Under the pieces are notes generated by a model. That model had not been told where the DNA came from. It did no database searches and was given only the letters and a program-made list of their open reading frames with translations. Positions 26,324-35,823 of a stretch of 64,000 nucleotides of DNA are shown here, piece by piece (within the stretch, counting starts at the first letter, position 1; each line of letters opens with the position of its first letter). A program made the position numbers and the translations under genes. This DNA is from Bacillus aerolatus (GTDB lineage: Bacteria > Bacillota > Bacilli > Bacillales > Domibacillaceae): NCBI RefSeq assembly GCF_009183655.1, contig NZ_WEIO01000005.1, positions 247,812 through 311,811 of the forward strand, given 5' to 3'.

Positions 26324-27808
26324 TTACGATTTTACGACTTCTCTCTCTGCCGCTTTCTCTTTTGTATAACGCAAGATTGGCTGTCTTGCTGCTTGTACTT
26401 CATCCAATCGGCCAATGACCGTTGTATGCGGTGCCTCTAGTACAACACCTGGATTGTTTTCTACTTCTTTGGCGATTTGAATCATCACCTCAGCAAAGGC
26501 ATCCAGCGTTTCTTTTGATTCTGTTTCTGTCGGCTCAATCATTAAGCATTCCTCTACATTTAACGGGAAGTAGATCGTCGGCGGATGGTAACCGAAATCG
26601 AGCAGACGTTTGGCCATATCAAGTGTTCTTACACCGAGCTTTTTCTGCTTTGATCCTGATAACACAAATTCATGCTTACAAACTTGCGAATACGGTGCTT
26701 CAAAATATGGCTCGAGCTTTTTGCGAAGATAATTCGCATGAAGCACGGCGCTTTCAGATACTTGACGCAATCCTTCCGGCCCCATTGTGCGAATATACGT
26801 GTACGCACGCACAAGAATACCGAAGTTTCCGTAGTACCCTTTGACACGGCCGATGGATCGTGGATGATCAGAGTTCAATACATACTTCTCACCGTCTTTT
26901 TCAACGCGCGGCACTGGCAAGTACGGAATGAGCTTCTTTTTCACGCCGACTGGACCCGCGCCGGGACCGCCGCCGCCATGAGGTGTCGTAAATGTTTTAT
27001 GAAGATTTAAGTGCACAATGTCAAAGCCCATTTTGCCCGGTGTTGTTTTTCCTAAAATAGCATTGGCATTTGCGCCATCATAGTATAATAAGCCCCCTGC
27101 TTCATGAACGACTTTGGCGATTTCCACAATGTCTTTTTCAAACAGACCAAGTGTATTGGGATTTGTCAGCATGAGTGCCGCTGTATCATGATCCACATGC
27201 TTCTTTAATTCTTCCAAGTCCACTAACCCATTTTCATTTGATGGGATGGTGACTGTTTTAAAGCCCGCAACCGTCGCACTTGCAGGGTTTGTGCCATGCG
27301 CTGAGTCTGGAACAAGTACCTTCGTTCTCGTTTCTCCTTTTTGTTCAAGGTACGCCTTGACCATCATTAACCCTGTCCATTCTCCTTGAGCTCCTGCAGA
27401 AGGCTGCAGTGTCACAGCATCCATGCCTGTGATTTCCGCTAACTCTTCCTGCAATTCATGTAAAAGCTGCAGTGCTCCCTGTACCGTCTCTTCCGGCTGA
27501 TATGGATGAATGCGGCTAAAGCCTTCGAAACGCGCTACATCTTCGTTAATTTTCGGGTTGTACTTCATCGTACAAGAGCCGAGTGGATAGAAGCCATTAT
27601 CGATTCCGTGATTTTTATTAGAGAGCGCTGTGTAATGGCGCACGAGCTGAAGCTCGGATACTTCCGGGAGCTCCGCTTGTACATCACGAATCAAATGTTT
27701 AGGTAATTTATCATACAAATCGATTTTGTCAACGTCACTTTCCGGAAGGCTGGAACCAATACGCCCTGGACGACTGATTTCAAAAATTAGCTCATTATAT
27801 TCAACCAT
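26324..27808 (-). CDS. gcvPB: Glycine dehydrogenase (decarboxylating), subunit 2
   Basis: The PLP-binding half of the split P-protein of the glycine cleavage system. It decarboxylates glycine and loads aminomethyl onto GcvH-lipoyl. The 494 residues include the PLP-lysine segment [26 protein letters not shown] and [13 protein letters not shown]. It overlaps gcvPA by eight bases, indicating coupled translation. It is the last gene of glyA-sdaAB-sdaAA-gcvT-gcvH-gcvPA-gcvPB and ends before a terminator. It is not truncated. Confidence 0.96.
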   Translation of the reverse strand: MVEYNELIFEISRPGRIGSSLPESDVDKIDLYDKLPKHLIRDVQAELPEVSELQLVRHYTALSNKNHGIDNGFYPLGSCTMKYNPKINEDVARFEGFSRIHPYQPEETVQGALQLLHELQEELAEITGMDAVTLQPSAGAQGEWTGLMMVKAYLEQKGETRTKVLVPDSAHGTNPASATVAGFKTVTIPSNENGLVDLEELKKHVDHDTAALMLTNPNTLGLFEKDIVEIAKVVHEAGGLLYYDGANANAILGKTTPGKMGFDIVHLNLHKTFTTPHGGGGPGAGPVGVKKKLIPYLPVPRVEKDGEKYVLNSDHPRSIGRVKGYYGNFGILVRAYTYIRTMGPEGLRQVSESAVLHANYLRKKLEPYFEAPYSQVCKHEFVLSGSKQKKLGVRTLDMAKRLLDFGYHPPTIYFPLNVEECLMIEPTETESKETLDAFAEVMIQIAKEVENNPGVVLEAPHTTVIGRLDEVQAARQPILRYTKEKAAEREVVKS

Positions 27809-29153
27809 TCACGCTCGCCTCCAATACTTCTACAAATTGGTCAATTTCTTCTTTCGTTCTTTGCTCTGTCACAGCAATGAGCATTTGATTGTCAAAGCCG
27901 TAATCACTTCCTAAATCAAATCCGCCGATCATTCCCGCCTCCAGCAGTTTTGCATTTACTTCCTTCACCGGGCGAGGAAGCTCCACAACAAATTCATTAA
28001 AGAAAGGGGATTGATTCATAATCATAAAGCCTTTTTCTTGTAGACGTTTTGCCATGTAATCAGCTTTTTCTATGTTTAGCTGGGCCATATGACGAACTCC
28101 CTGCTTTCCAAGTGCGGTCATGCAGACCGAAGAAGCAAGGGCATTCAATGCCTGATTAGAACAAATATTGGATGTCGCTTTATCACGGCGAATATGTTGT
28201 TCACGAGCTTGCAATGTTAACACAAAGCCACGTTTTCCTTGCTCATCTTTTGTTTGTCCTACAATGCGTCCTGGTATTTTACGCATGAATTTCTTATGAA
28301 CGGCAAAATAACCGCAGTGCGGACCGCCAAAGGACATTGGTATTCCTAGTGGCTGCATATCACCGATCACAATATCTGCTCCAAGTTTACCTGGCGCTTG
28401 TAACAGTGCTAGTGCAAGTGGATTTGCGCTTACAATGAACAGTGCTCCGTTTGCTTCTGTCGTCTTCTTCATTTCTGCTAAATCTTCAATGGAACCGAAG
28501 AAGTTCGGGTATTGAACGATAACAGCTGCTGTGTCCTGATCAATTTGTTCCTGCAATTTCACTAAATCTGTAACATCAGCAGCAAGATCTACCTCTTCAA
28601 CAGTGTACCCTTGACCTGCTGAAACCGGATTTATAATCGCACGGGATTCAGGATGAACCGCCTTAGATATAAGCACTTTTGAACGTTTTGTTGATGCAAC
28701 AGCAAGCGATGCCGCTTCGGCAAGCGATGTAAAGCCGTCGTACATGGAAGAATTGGCGACATCCATGCCTGTCAGCTCACAAACCATCGTTTGAAATTCA
28801 AAAATGGCTTGTAACTCCCCTTGACTGATTTCCGGCTGATACGGCGTATAGGCAGTATAAAATTCTGAGCGGGAAATCATATGATTCACCACACTTGGAA
28901 TGTAATGATCGTATGTGCCTGCCCCAAGAAATGTCGGGTATTGATTGGCGTTTTTGTTTTGCGAAGCAAGCTCATGCATCTTTTTCAACAATTGCGGTTC
29001 AGGAATAGCAGCCGGGATATTTAATTCTCCCTTCAGACGAATCTCAGGCGGGATATCTTCAAACAGCTCATCTGTTGAAGAAATACCTAGAAAGGATAAC
29101 ATTTCCTCTTGATCTTGTTTTGTATCTGGAAGATATCTGTAAGTTGCTGTCAT
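27801..29153 (-). CDS. gcvPA: Glycine dehydrogenase (decarboxylating), subunit 1
   Basis: The non-PLP half of the split P-protein, 450 residues. It begins [19 protein letters not shown] and contains [21 protein letters not shown] and [20 protein letters not shown]. It forms a heterotetramer with GcvPB. GAAGGAG precedes its start, which is three bases after the gcvH stop. Expression should follow glycine through the riboswitch upstream of glyA. Confidence 0.96.
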   Translation of the reverse strand: MTATYRYLPDTKQDQEEMLSFLGISSTDELFEDIPPEIRLKGELNIPAAIPEPQLLKKMHELASQNKNANQYPTFLGAGTYDHYIPSVVNHMISRSEFYTAYTPYQPEISQGELQAIFEFQTMVCELTGMDVANSSMYDGFTSLAEAASLAVASTKRSKVLISKAVHPESRAIINPVSAGQGYTVEEVDLAADVTDLVKLQEQIDQDTAAVIVQYPNFFGSIEDLAEMKKTTEANGALFIVSANPLALALLQAPGKLGADIVIGDMQPLGIPMSFGGPHCGYFAVHKKFMRKIPGRIVGQTKDEQGKRGFVLTLQAREQHIRRDKATSNICSNQALNALASSVCMTALGKQGVRHMAQLNIEKADYMAKRLQEKGFMIMNQSPFFNEFVVELPRPVKEVNAKLLEAGMIGGFDLGSDYGFDNQMLIAVTEQRTKEEIDQFVEVLEASVNG

Positions 29154-29155
29154 CT

Positions 29156-29551
29156 TTATACATCTCCTTCGCTAACAAATTCCTTGTACTCGTCTTCACT
29201 TAAAAGCGCCTCTAATTCTTCCGGGTTAGACATTTCCACTTCTATTAACCAGCCTGCTTCATATGGCTGTTCGTTAATCGTCTCAGGTGCATCTCCCAGC
29301 GAATCATTTACGCCGACAACCGTACCTGACACAGGTGAATAAAGTTCAGAAGCGGTCTTAACCGACTCGATCGTGCCCATCGTTTCATTCGCTGTTACTT
29401 TATCGTCCATTTCTGCATTTTCCACAAAGACGATGTCACCTAATTGATCTTGGGCATAATCAGAAATACCGATACGCACCCGATTTCCACCTAATTGCAG
29501 AACCCACTCATGATCCTCGCTATATAGCAAACTTGCAGTCGCTTTTGTCAT
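29156..29551 (-). CDS. gcvH: Glycine cleavage system H protein
   Basis: A 131-residue lipoyl carrier. The lipoylation Lys lies in [19 protein letters not shown] (about residue 67), with DIVFVENAE before it and the terminal [15 protein letters not shown]. It shuttles the aminomethyl group between P-, T- and L-proteins. GGAAAGGAAG precedes the start. Having gcvH inside the operon differs from B. subtilis, where as I recall gcvH is elsewhere. Confidence 0.96.
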   Translation of the reverse strand: MTKATASLLYSEDHEWVLQLGGNRVRIGISDYAQDQLGDIVFVENAEMDDKVTANETMGTIESVKTASELYSPVSGTVVGVNDSLGDAPETINEQPYEAGWLIEVEMSNPEELEALLSEDEYKEFVSEGDV

Positions 29552-29597
29552 TATTTTTCTTCCTTTCCCGCGATAATATTTCTACGATTTTAAAAGT

Positions 29598-30710
29598 TTA
29601 TGAACCTTTTTTATAGAACGGTGCTTTCACCACAACAGCATCAATTTTTTTATTGCGAATTTCAACTTGCAGCGGTGTTCCCACTTCTGTATGTTCTGCC
29701 GATACGAGTGCAAGACCTAAATTTTTCTGTAATGACGGTGAGCGTGTTCCAGATGTAATCAATCCAATTTCCTCTTCTCCGGAAAACACCTTGTATCCGT
29801 GACGGGGAATGCCCCGTCCTGTTACTTCGATCCCTACTAACTTTCGTTTTAACCCTTCTGTTTTTTGGACTATAAGAGCCGTTTTGCCGATAAATTTACT
29901 TTCTTTATTCGTTTTGACGGCAAAACCTATTCCCGCTTCAAGCGGGCTGATTTCACTTGTAAGCTCCTGCCCATATAATACGAGGCGTGCTTCAAAACGA
30001 AGCGTATCACGCGCACCAAGCCCACACGGTTTTAAGCCATCTGCCTTGCCAGCTTCTAAAAGTTTCTCCCAAAGTGCTTCGGCCTTGTCCGCTGCCAAAT
30101 AAAGCTCAAAACCATCCTCCCCTGTATAGCCAGTACGAGAAACGAGCACATCTGTAATACCATCTACATTGACATGTTGAGCAAAGTGGAAAACACTAAT
30201 TTCCGATAAGTTAACCTCTGTTAATTTTTGCAAAATACCTTCTGCTTTTGGACCTTGGATAGCGAGCAAGGCAATGTCACTTGATAAATTTTCGATCTTC
30301 ACGTCTCCTTGTGCATGCTGCTTCATCCACTCAACATCTTTTTCAATGTTTGCTGCATTAATGACGAGTAAATATTTTTCATTCCCGAGCTTGTAAACGA
30401 GCAAATCATCGATCGTTCCGCCGTCCGGATTGCACATTGCTGTATACTGTGCTTGGTTAATACCGATCTTTGTTACATCATTCGTGACAAGATAGTTGAT
30501 ATAACTTTCTGCGTCTTTTCCTTCAACGAGCACTTCTCCCATATGAGAAACATCAAAAAGTCCGGCTTCCGTTCGAACGGCTTCATGTTCTTCTAAAATG
30601 CTTGAAAATTGCACTGGAAGTTCCCAGCCGCCAAAATCAATCACCTTTGCGCCGTATTTTTTATATACATCAAAAAGCGGTGTCCGCTTTAATACTGTTT
30701 CTGTACTCAT
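29598..30710 (-). CDS. gcvT: Aminomethyltransferase (glycine cleavage T protein)
   Basis: Transfers the methylene group from GcvH to tetrahydrofolate, releasing ammonia. It has 370 residues from ATG 30710, chosen for GGAGG eight bases upstream. The folate-binding features are present: [55 protein letters not shown] and [12 protein letters not shown]. Its start lies 14 bases before the sdaAA stop, so it is within the operon. Methylene-THF produced here can be used by GlyA to make serine. Confidence 0.95.
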   Translation of the reverse strand: MSTETVLKRTPLFDVYKKYGAKVIDFGGWELPVQFSSILEEHEAVRTEAGLFDVSHMGEVLVEGKDAESYINYLVTNDVTKIGINQAQYTAMCNPDGGTIDDLLVYKLGNEKYLLVINAANIEKDVEWMKQHAQGDVKIENLSSDIALLAIQGPKAEGILQKLTEVNLSEISVFHFAQHVNVDGITDVLVSRTGYTGEDGFELYLAADKAEALWEKLLEAGKADGLKPCGLGARDTLRFEARLVLYGQELTSEISPLEAGIGFAVKTNKESKFIGKTALIVQKTEGLKRKLVGIEVTGRGIPRHGYKVFSGEEEIGLITSGTRSPSLQKNLGLALVSAEHTEVGTPLQVEIRNKKIDAVVVKAPFYKKGS

Positions 30711-30724
30711 TGATACACCTCCGA

Positions 30725-31606
30725 CTAAATTTTTCTGCAAAACAACTCTTCTTTTACCTTTTTACCTGTTTCGGTCATAGCAAGGCCGCCAAGTGCTGTT
30801 TCTCTAAGTGTTCTCGGCATTTCCTTTCCAATCTTGTACATAGCCTCAATCACTTCATCGCACGGAATGCGGCTTTCAACACCGGCAAGAGCTAAATCGG
30901 CAGCTGCAAAGGCAATCGATGTACCAATGACATTTCGCTTAATGCAAGGTACTTCAACAAGTCCCGCAACGGGATCACAAACTAAACCTAAAAGTGATTT
31001 CATCGCAATGGCGGTGGCATGCACGACTTGTTTCGGTGTTCCGCCTTTTAATTCAACGATCGTTCCCGCCGCCATGGCGGTGGCAGAACCAACCTCTGCC
31101 TGACATCCTCCTGCAGCCCCTGAAATAAATGAACGGTTAGCAATCACGTAACCGAGCATACTTGCTGTAAACAATCCCATAACTAACTCTTTATAAGGAG
31201 TACCATCATTTTTATGAAGCGAAAACAAGACGCCCGGCAAAATTCCTGCGGCACCAGCAGTCGGAGTGGCGACAATGACACCCATGCGTGCATTGCTTTC
31301 AGACGTTGCCAGCGAGAAAGTCATCGCCTGACTAATATAATTACCTGTAAGCGGTTTCCCCGAACGTTCATAATCACTCATTTTCACGGCATCACCGCCG
31401 GAAATACCGCTCGGTGCAGCCGAGGCGTCTTCTTTACCGCTGTCAATAGCTTCCTTCATTTTGATTAACCGTTCTTCCATCATGCTGATGATCGTTTCTT
31501 TGTCTCTCCCTGACTTTTCTGCTTCCATCATCAGCATCATTTCACCAATTGTTGTTTGCTCCTGCTCACAGGCTTCAATGAGTTCTTGCATTGACTGAAT
31601 GTCCAT
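30725..31606 (-). CDS. sdaAA: L-serine dehydratase, iron-sulfur-dependent, alpha subunit
   Basis: The catalytic subunit that deaminates L-serine to pyruvate and ammonia. Of its 293 residues the family's Fe-S cysteines are visible in [20 protein letters not shown] and VEVPCIKRN. The start ATG overlaps the sdaAB stop (TGATG). Placed after glyA, it finishes the conversion of two glycines to pyruvate. Confidence 0.93.
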   Translation of the reverse strand: MDIQSMQELIEACEQEQTTIGEMMLMMEAEKSGRDKETIISMMEERLIKMKEAIDSGKEDASAAPSGISGGDAVKMSDYERSGKPLTGNYISQAMTFSLATSESNARMGVIVATPTAGAAGILPGVLFSLHKNDGTPYKELVMGLFTASMLGYVIANRSFISGAAGGCQAEVGSATAMAAGTIVELKGGTPKQVVHATAIAMKSLLGLVCDPVAGLVEVPCIKRNVIGTSIAFAAADLALAGVESRIPCDEVIEAMYKIGKEMPRTLRETALGGLAMTETGKKVKEELFCRKI

Positions 31607-32124
31607 CACAATTCCCCCACAAGTACTTTGCTCATCTTTTGTTCATGATAATTTTTAGCAATTACAGAAAAGTCATCGCTTGTACTTAAACGTATATCCG
31701 CCATCTCGCCATCAATCATGAATACTTTTGATAAGCCTCCCCCGAGAGAGGCGCCGCCAACCTTGACAACTTGATCCCCATGTCTAGCTGTCACAATCGT
31801 CGTATTTGGATGCTCAAAATAGCTGCAATGGTCTTCAAGTTCAAAAGTATAGTGGAGCCCCTGCTCGGAAGCTAATTCAATGGAGTGTTTAATTCGTGAA
31901 TCATCTGTATCCATTCCGAGCAGCCCGCCGAGCAGGGCTTTATCCGTTCCATGCCCTTGATATGTTTCCGCGAAAGAATCATAGAAAATAATATTCGCCT
32001 CTTCCGGACAGCCATCTAACAGTTCATAAATAAATCTTCCAATGGACACAACACCAGCTGTATGAGAACTAGATGGTCCTACCATGATCGGTCCGATAAT
32101 GTCAAAGCAACTTTGAAATTCCAT
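31606..32124 (-). CDS. sdaAB: L-serine dehydratase beta subunit, ACT-less form
   Basis: 172 residues starting MEFQSCFDIIGPIMVGPSSSHTAG, the family signature. The sequence stops after the beta-domain (ISTSDDF-like region), about 45 residues shorter than B. subtilis SdaAB as I recall it, and no ACT domain follows. The end is not a frameshift: the stop is cleanly coupled to the sdaAA start. Losing the ACT domain could remove serine or amino-acid feedback, which would suit a purely catabolic role (inference). Confidence 0.88.
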   Translation of the reverse strand: MEFQSCFDIIGPIMVGPSSSHTAGVVSIGRFIYELLDGCPEEANIIFYDSFAETYQGHGTDKALLGGLLGMDTDDSRIKHSIELASEQGLHYTFELEDHCSYFEHPNTTIVTARHGDQVVKVGGASLGGGLSKVFMIDGEMADIRLSTSDDFSVIAKNYHEQKMSKVLVGEL

Positions 32125-32139
32125 GAAGATGCTCCTTCC

Positions 32140-33390
32140 TTACACGTTAATTGGCTGTTGAAATAATGGAAACACTTCACAAATGGACGTTGTTGTTTCT
32201 TTTGCCTTTTTCAGAACTGCTGCATCGCCTTTGCTCTTCAAAACAGCTGCGATAACTTGCGCGATCTGCACCATCTCTTCTTGTTTCATTCCGCGTGTTG
32301 TTAACGCTGCTGTTCCCATGCGGATACCGCTTGTGACAAACGGGCTTTGCGGATCATATGGAATCGTATTTTTATTAACGGTAATTCCTGCCTCTTCAAG
32401 CAGCTTCTCCGCCTCTTTTCCTGTTAAGTCCCACGGGCGCACATCGAGCAGTACAATATGATTATCTGTTCCACCGGAAACAAGGGTCGCTCCTTCTTGC
32501 TTTAATGCTTCACCAAGCGCTTCGGCATTGTCGATCACTTGACTGGCGTATTGTTTAAAGCTTGGCTGCAATGCTTCTTTGAACGCGACTGCCTTCGCTG
32601 CAATAATGTGCATTAACGGTCCGCCTTGAATTCCTGGGAACACAGCTTTGTTGATTGCTTTGCTGGTTTCTTCATCGTTTGTTAAAATGATGCCGCCGCG
32701 CGGGCCTCTTAATGTTTTATGCGTAGTGCTCGTCACAACATCTGCATATGGTACTGGTGATGGATGAAGTCCCGCTGCAACGAGCCCGGCAATATGTGCC
32801 ATATCTACCATCAATTTGGCGCCCACTTTATCGGCAATTTCTTTAAATCGGGCAAAGTCAATCGTTCTCGGATAAGCGCTTGTACCTGCAATAATCAGTT
32901 TTGGTTTTTCAGCTTTAGCGATGACTTCAAGCTCATCATAGTCAATTAACTGATTATCTTCCCGGACTCCATAAGAAACAATGTCAAACCATTTTCCCGA
33001 AACGTTGACAGGGCTTCCATGAGTTAAGTGTCCGCCATGCGAAAGGTTCATTCCCATTATTTTGTCACCAGGCTGAAGCAGCGCGTAAAAAACAGCGAGA
33101 TTTGCTTGGGCACCTGAGTGGGGCTGAACATTTGCATACTTGGCATTAAACAGCTCAGTTAGGCGCTCAATAGCTGCTCGTTCTGCCACGTCAACAAATT
33201 CACATCCGCCATAGTAACGCTTCCCTGGAAGACCTTCTGCATATTTATTCGTCAGCACGCTCCCCATTGCTTCTAACACATCTTCACTTACAAAGTTTTC
33301 TGAGGCGATTAGCTCCAGTGTTTGATGCTGGCGGTTTTTTTCCTGCTCAATCGCTTTAAAAATCGTTGTATCATTTTTTTGTAAACTCAT
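32140..33390 (-). CDS. glyA: Serine hydroxymethyltransferase
   Basis: A 416-residue PLP enzyme that interconverts glycine plus methylene-THF with serine. [15 protein letters not shown] holds the PLP lysine; [10 protein letters not shown] and [14 protein letters not shown] are typical. TTTAGGGGGAAGA precedes the start. It is the first gene of the glycine operon, directly behind the glycine riboswitch. As Bacillaceae usually carry a housekeeping glyA elsewhere, this may be a second, glycine-induced copy; that cannot be decided from the window. Confidence 0.96.
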   Translation of the reverse strand: MSLQKNDTTIFKAIEQEKNRQHQTLELIASENFVSEDVLEAMGSVLTNKYAEGLPGKRYYGGCEFVDVAERAAIERLTELFNAKYANVQPHSGAQANLAVFYALLQPGDKIMGMNLSHGGHLTHGSPVNVSGKWFDIVSYGVREDNQLIDYDELEVIAKAEKPKLIIAGTSAYPRTIDFARFKEIADKVGAKLMVDMAHIAGLVAAGLHPSPVPYADVVTSTTHKTLRGPRGGIILTNDEETSKAINKAVFPGIQGGPLMHIIAAKAVAFKEALQPSFKQYASQVIDNAEALGEALKQEGATLVSGGTDNHIVLLDVRPWDLTGKEAEKLLEEAGITVNKNTIPYDPQSPFVTSGIRMGTAALTTRGMKQEEMVQIAQVIAAVLKSKGDAAVLKKAKETTTSICEVFPLFQQPINV

Positions 33391-33484
33391 TCTTCTTCCC
33401 CCTAAAATGTTGTTTTCTTCAAGTAGCCTTCTTTTTTAGAAAACCGTAGTGAAAATCCATACCGTGCTGCCTTTTTCTGCACAC

Positions 33485-33712
33485 AAAAAAGGACAGAAAA
33501 GGGGCAGCATAGCGTTCTCTCCCCTTCTCTGTCCTTTTACCTGAGAGTTTAACTCCATTATTTATAGAGTCTTCCCCTTTGGTGGCGTTTTACAAACGCG
33601 CTCTCCAGAGGTGCGTCCCGTTGCAGTTCATCTACCTGAGAGATTAGTTCCAAGGGTCTTTTTGGAACTTGCTCCTTCGGTGGCATATTCTTTCACACTC
33701 TCCTACAACAAT
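33485..33712 (-). ncRNA. Tandem glycine riboswitch (gcvT element) controlling glyA-sda-gcv
   Basis: Read on the minus strand, two aptamers follow one another. Each has a GGAGAG-type 5' strand, a GCCACC-A/G-AAGG core and the closing CTCTCAGGTA (one near 33633-33645, one near 33538-33550). Aptamer 1 includes GGAGAGTGTGAAAGAATATG and aptamer 2 CTCTGGAGAGCG. A terminator hairpin follows about 15 bases later. Glycine riboswitches of this arrangement in Bacillus turn expression on when glycine binds. This explains glycine induction of the seven genes downstream. Confidence 0.95.
33491..33537 (-). terminator. Expression-platform terminator of the glycine riboswitch
   Basis: On the minus strand GGACAGAGAAGGGG pairs with CCCCTTTTCTGTCC across a 12-base loop, followed by TTTTTTG. 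The 5' arm starts directly after aptamer 2, so aptamer folding can prevent this hairpin. Confidence 0.88.
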
Positions 33713-33743
33713 CATCCGCGCTTATTTAATTTTCATTATTTTC

Positions 33744-33772
33744 AGAATAATGGTTAGACGCATAGATGTCAA
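33744..33772 (-). promoter_or_regulatory. Sigma-A promoter of the glycine operon
   Basis: On the minus strand -35 TTGACA (33767-33772), a 17-base spacer and -10 TATTCT (33744-33749). Transcription would begin about 25 bases before the first aptamer. Confidence 0.8.
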
Positions 33773-33858
33773 CTTTTTTTGCAAATGCCGCCGTAAGGTT
33801 TTTATAAAATTGTGTGAAGATCATCCAGATAACTGTTTTGCACCAAGCTTGTCCTTTA

Positions 33859-34272
33859 TTATAAATAAGAAGGATTCGCCTCGATGTTTTTAAAATAAAC
33901 CGCTTCCCCATCACTTTCACCATCAAAAATAACAGTTGTCTTAGGAGAGAAGACTAAAACATCTCCAACTTCCCCTACATATTTATTCCCTTCGACATCA
34001 CGTACAACTATTTTTCCTTTTGTGACGATTTTCACTTCGATAAAATCAAAGTCTACTGAATAATCTACTGAAGGCTGCAAAGCAAAGTAACCTAATGTTA
34101 CTACTTCTTTTTTGTCTGTAAGAGGCACATCAAGAATTTGTCCTTTGAGTTCAGGTGTTCCTCGCAATTCACCCACTTCATTTAAATTATAAGTACCTGC
34201 CTTAATTAACTGAATACCTGGCTTTTCACATAAAAGTTTTACTTCGTTTTGTTTAATCGTTTTTTGGCTCAT
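33859..34272 (-). CDS. Cupin-domain protein of unknown function (EutQ/DUF861-like)
   Basis: 137 residues. The second half (about 60-135) has a cupin beta-barrel pattern with GKIVVRDVEGNKYVGEVGDVLVFSPKTTVIFDGESDGEAVYF, split as two cupin motifs. The metal-binding histidines of classical cupins are not obvious, as in EutQ-like members. GAGGTG precedes the start. It lies downstream of soxA-creatinase copy 2, behind a likely terminator. A matching 3' tail survives after creatinase copy 1, suggesting a long association with creatinase. It might bind creatine, formaldehyde-derived or related ligands, but there is no direct evidence. Confidence 0.75.
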   Translation of the reverse strand: MSQKTIKQNEVKLLCEKPGIQLIKAGTYNLNEVGELRGTPELKGQILDVPLTDKKEVVTLGYFALQPSVDYSVDFDFIEVKIVTKGKIVVRDVEGNKYVGEVGDVLVFSPKTTVIFDGESDGEAVYFKNIEANPSYL

Positions 34273-34386
34273 TTTTGCACCTCTAAATTTTTTTATTTTT
34301 TAAAATGTTCAACCGTTTCAAGTGTATTTAACAACCTGCAGATAATGCGGGCAATGTTTCAAAAGTTCTCTATTGTCCGGCATTCT

Positions 34387-34435
34387 GACAAAACTGGGGG
34401 CCGAGGTCTAAGTTGTTCCCGGCCTTTTACCCCAG
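34387..34435 (-). terminator. Likely terminator after creatinase copy 2
   Basis: On the minus strand CTGGGG pairs with CCCCAG, with an inner GGCCG/CGGCC stem, followed by TTTTGTC. It lies about 40 bases past the creatinase stop and before the cupin. Confidence 0.55.
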
Positions 34436-34471
34436 CTTGTCCTTTTCTTCCTTATTTTGAAAGGATAGCGA

Positions 34472-35733
34472 TCAAATTACTTTTTAATAATGTTATGCTC
34501 CGGACCAAATGGGAATTTAGTGATGTTCTCCGCTCCATTCTCGCTAATGACGAGGATGTCGTGCTCGCGGTAACCGCCAGCTCCCGGCTCTCCCTCTGGA
34601 ATCATAATCATTGGTTCCATAGACACAACCATGCCTGGCTCCAGTACTGTTTCGATATCTTCCCGCAGTTCCAGCCCAGCCTCGCGTCCGTAATAGTGGC
34701 TCAGTACGCCGAATGAATGTCCGTAACCGAACGTCCGGTTCGCTAACAAGTTGTGCTCACGGTAAATCTCATTTAATTCAGCGGCGATATCCATACATCT
34801 AGCACCCGGCTTGATCAGTTCAAGGCCGCGTCTGTGCACTTTACAGTTAATTTCCCACAGCTCCAGATGGCGGTCAGACACTTCTTCCAAGAACAATGTA
34901 CGCTCAAGTGCCGTGTAGTAACCAGCAATCATCGGGAAGCAGTTCAGGCTCAAAATATCTCCTCGCTGCAGCTTGCGGGAAGTCGCCCAGTTGTGAGCGC
35001 CGTCCGTATTAATGCCGGATTGGAACCAAATCCACGTATCCCGAAGTTCAGCGTGCGGGTACGTGCGGGCGATTTCGCGCACCATTGCTTCTGTGCCATG
35101 CAGCGCCACTTCGTATTCCGGTACACCTTCGCGAATCGCTTCGACAACGGCCGCTCCGCCGATATCCGCAATGCGGGCACCGTTTTTAATCAAATCAATT
35201 TCCTCGTCAGACTTAAACATCCGATGCCCCATCACCGCCTGAGAAACGTCCACAAGCTCTGTTTTTGGCAGGGCATCCTGCACTTGGCGACGTAAATCGA
35301 GCGTCATATGGTCATTTTCTACACCGAGACGCCCGCTGGAGAAGCCTCCCTCATTTAATACCTTTTTCACCGCATAAAGAAAGTTGTCTCTTTTCCAGTC
35401 TGTGTAGACAATATTCTCGTCAAAGCTGCGTCTCCACGGCATGCCGGCATCAATGTTTGCGCTTACAGTAACATGCTTGTCTTGAGTAACGATCAGCGCA
35501 TACGATCTGTTGAAAGACGTGTACAGGAAGTCACTGTAATAATTGATGTTATGGTAAGAAGTAAACATAACAGCATCGATTCCGGCTTTCGCCATATACT
35601 CGCGCAAACGGGTATTGCGGCGTGTCATTTCCTCTTTGGAAAAAGTAGGTTTTACTTTCTCTCCGCCGTTTTGTAAGATTTTTGTTCTTTCAAGATCTGT
35701 GATTTGTTGTACCATGTTATTCACCTTTCCTTT
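34472..35733 (-). repeat. 1.26-kb direct repeat, copy 2 (creatinase)
   Basis: Partner of 8353-9614, same orientation, offset 26,119. Recombination between the two could delete or amplify the intervening 26 kb, which carries the hydantoin module and the glycine operon. Confidence 0.9.
34477..35715 (-). CDS. Creatinase (creatine amidinohydrolase), copy 2
   Basis: 412 residues from ATG 35715 (GAAAGG upstream), identical to copy 1 except Lys for Thr as the penultimate residue. The substrate region SGINTDGAHNW and the conserved GGYREHD and SMEPM are intact. It follows soxA by about 110 bases on the same strand, so sarcosine made here can pass straight to SoxA. A longer in-frame ATG at 35745 exists but lacks a ribosome site, and its extra codons are absent in copy 1. 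Confidence 0.95.
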   Translation of the reverse strand: MVQQITDLERTKILQNGGEKVKPTFSKEEMTRRNTRLREYMAKAGIDAVMFTSYHNINYYSDFLYTSFNRSYALIVTQDKHVTVSANIDAGMPWRRSFDENIVYTDWKRDNFLYAVKKVLNEGGFSSGRLGVENDHMTLDLRRQVQDALPKTELVDVSQAVMGHRMFKSDEEIDLIKNGARIADIGGAAVVEAIREGVPEYEVALHGTEAMVREIARTYPHAELRDTWIWFQSGINTDGAHNWATSRKLQRGDILSLNCFPMIAGYYTALERTLFLEEVSDRHLELWEINCKVHRRGLELIKPGARCMDIAAELNEIYREHNLLANRTFGYGHSFGVLSHYYGREAGLELREDIETVLEPGMVVSMEPMIMIPEGEPGAGGYREHDILVISENGAENITKFPFGPEHNIIKK

Positions 35734-35823
35734 CTCACATTTCAAATTAGATTTTATTTTTTGCTTTATATATTATTCTCTTATACTAGTAAAAGCAGAT
35801 AACTCATTGATTCCACTAATTAA

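Noticed and set aside
34249..34716. 155-codon plus-strand frame opposite creatinase copy 2
   Set aside because: The same opposite-strand frame exists at creatinase copy 1; it is a shadow of the conserved creatinase sequence, and frames at 8349, 8715, 34834 and 35265 are likewise.
35716..35745. Ten additional N-terminal codons for creatinase copy 2
   Set aside because: No ribosome site at the upstream ATG, the region is outside the duplicated block, and copy 1 lacks the codons.
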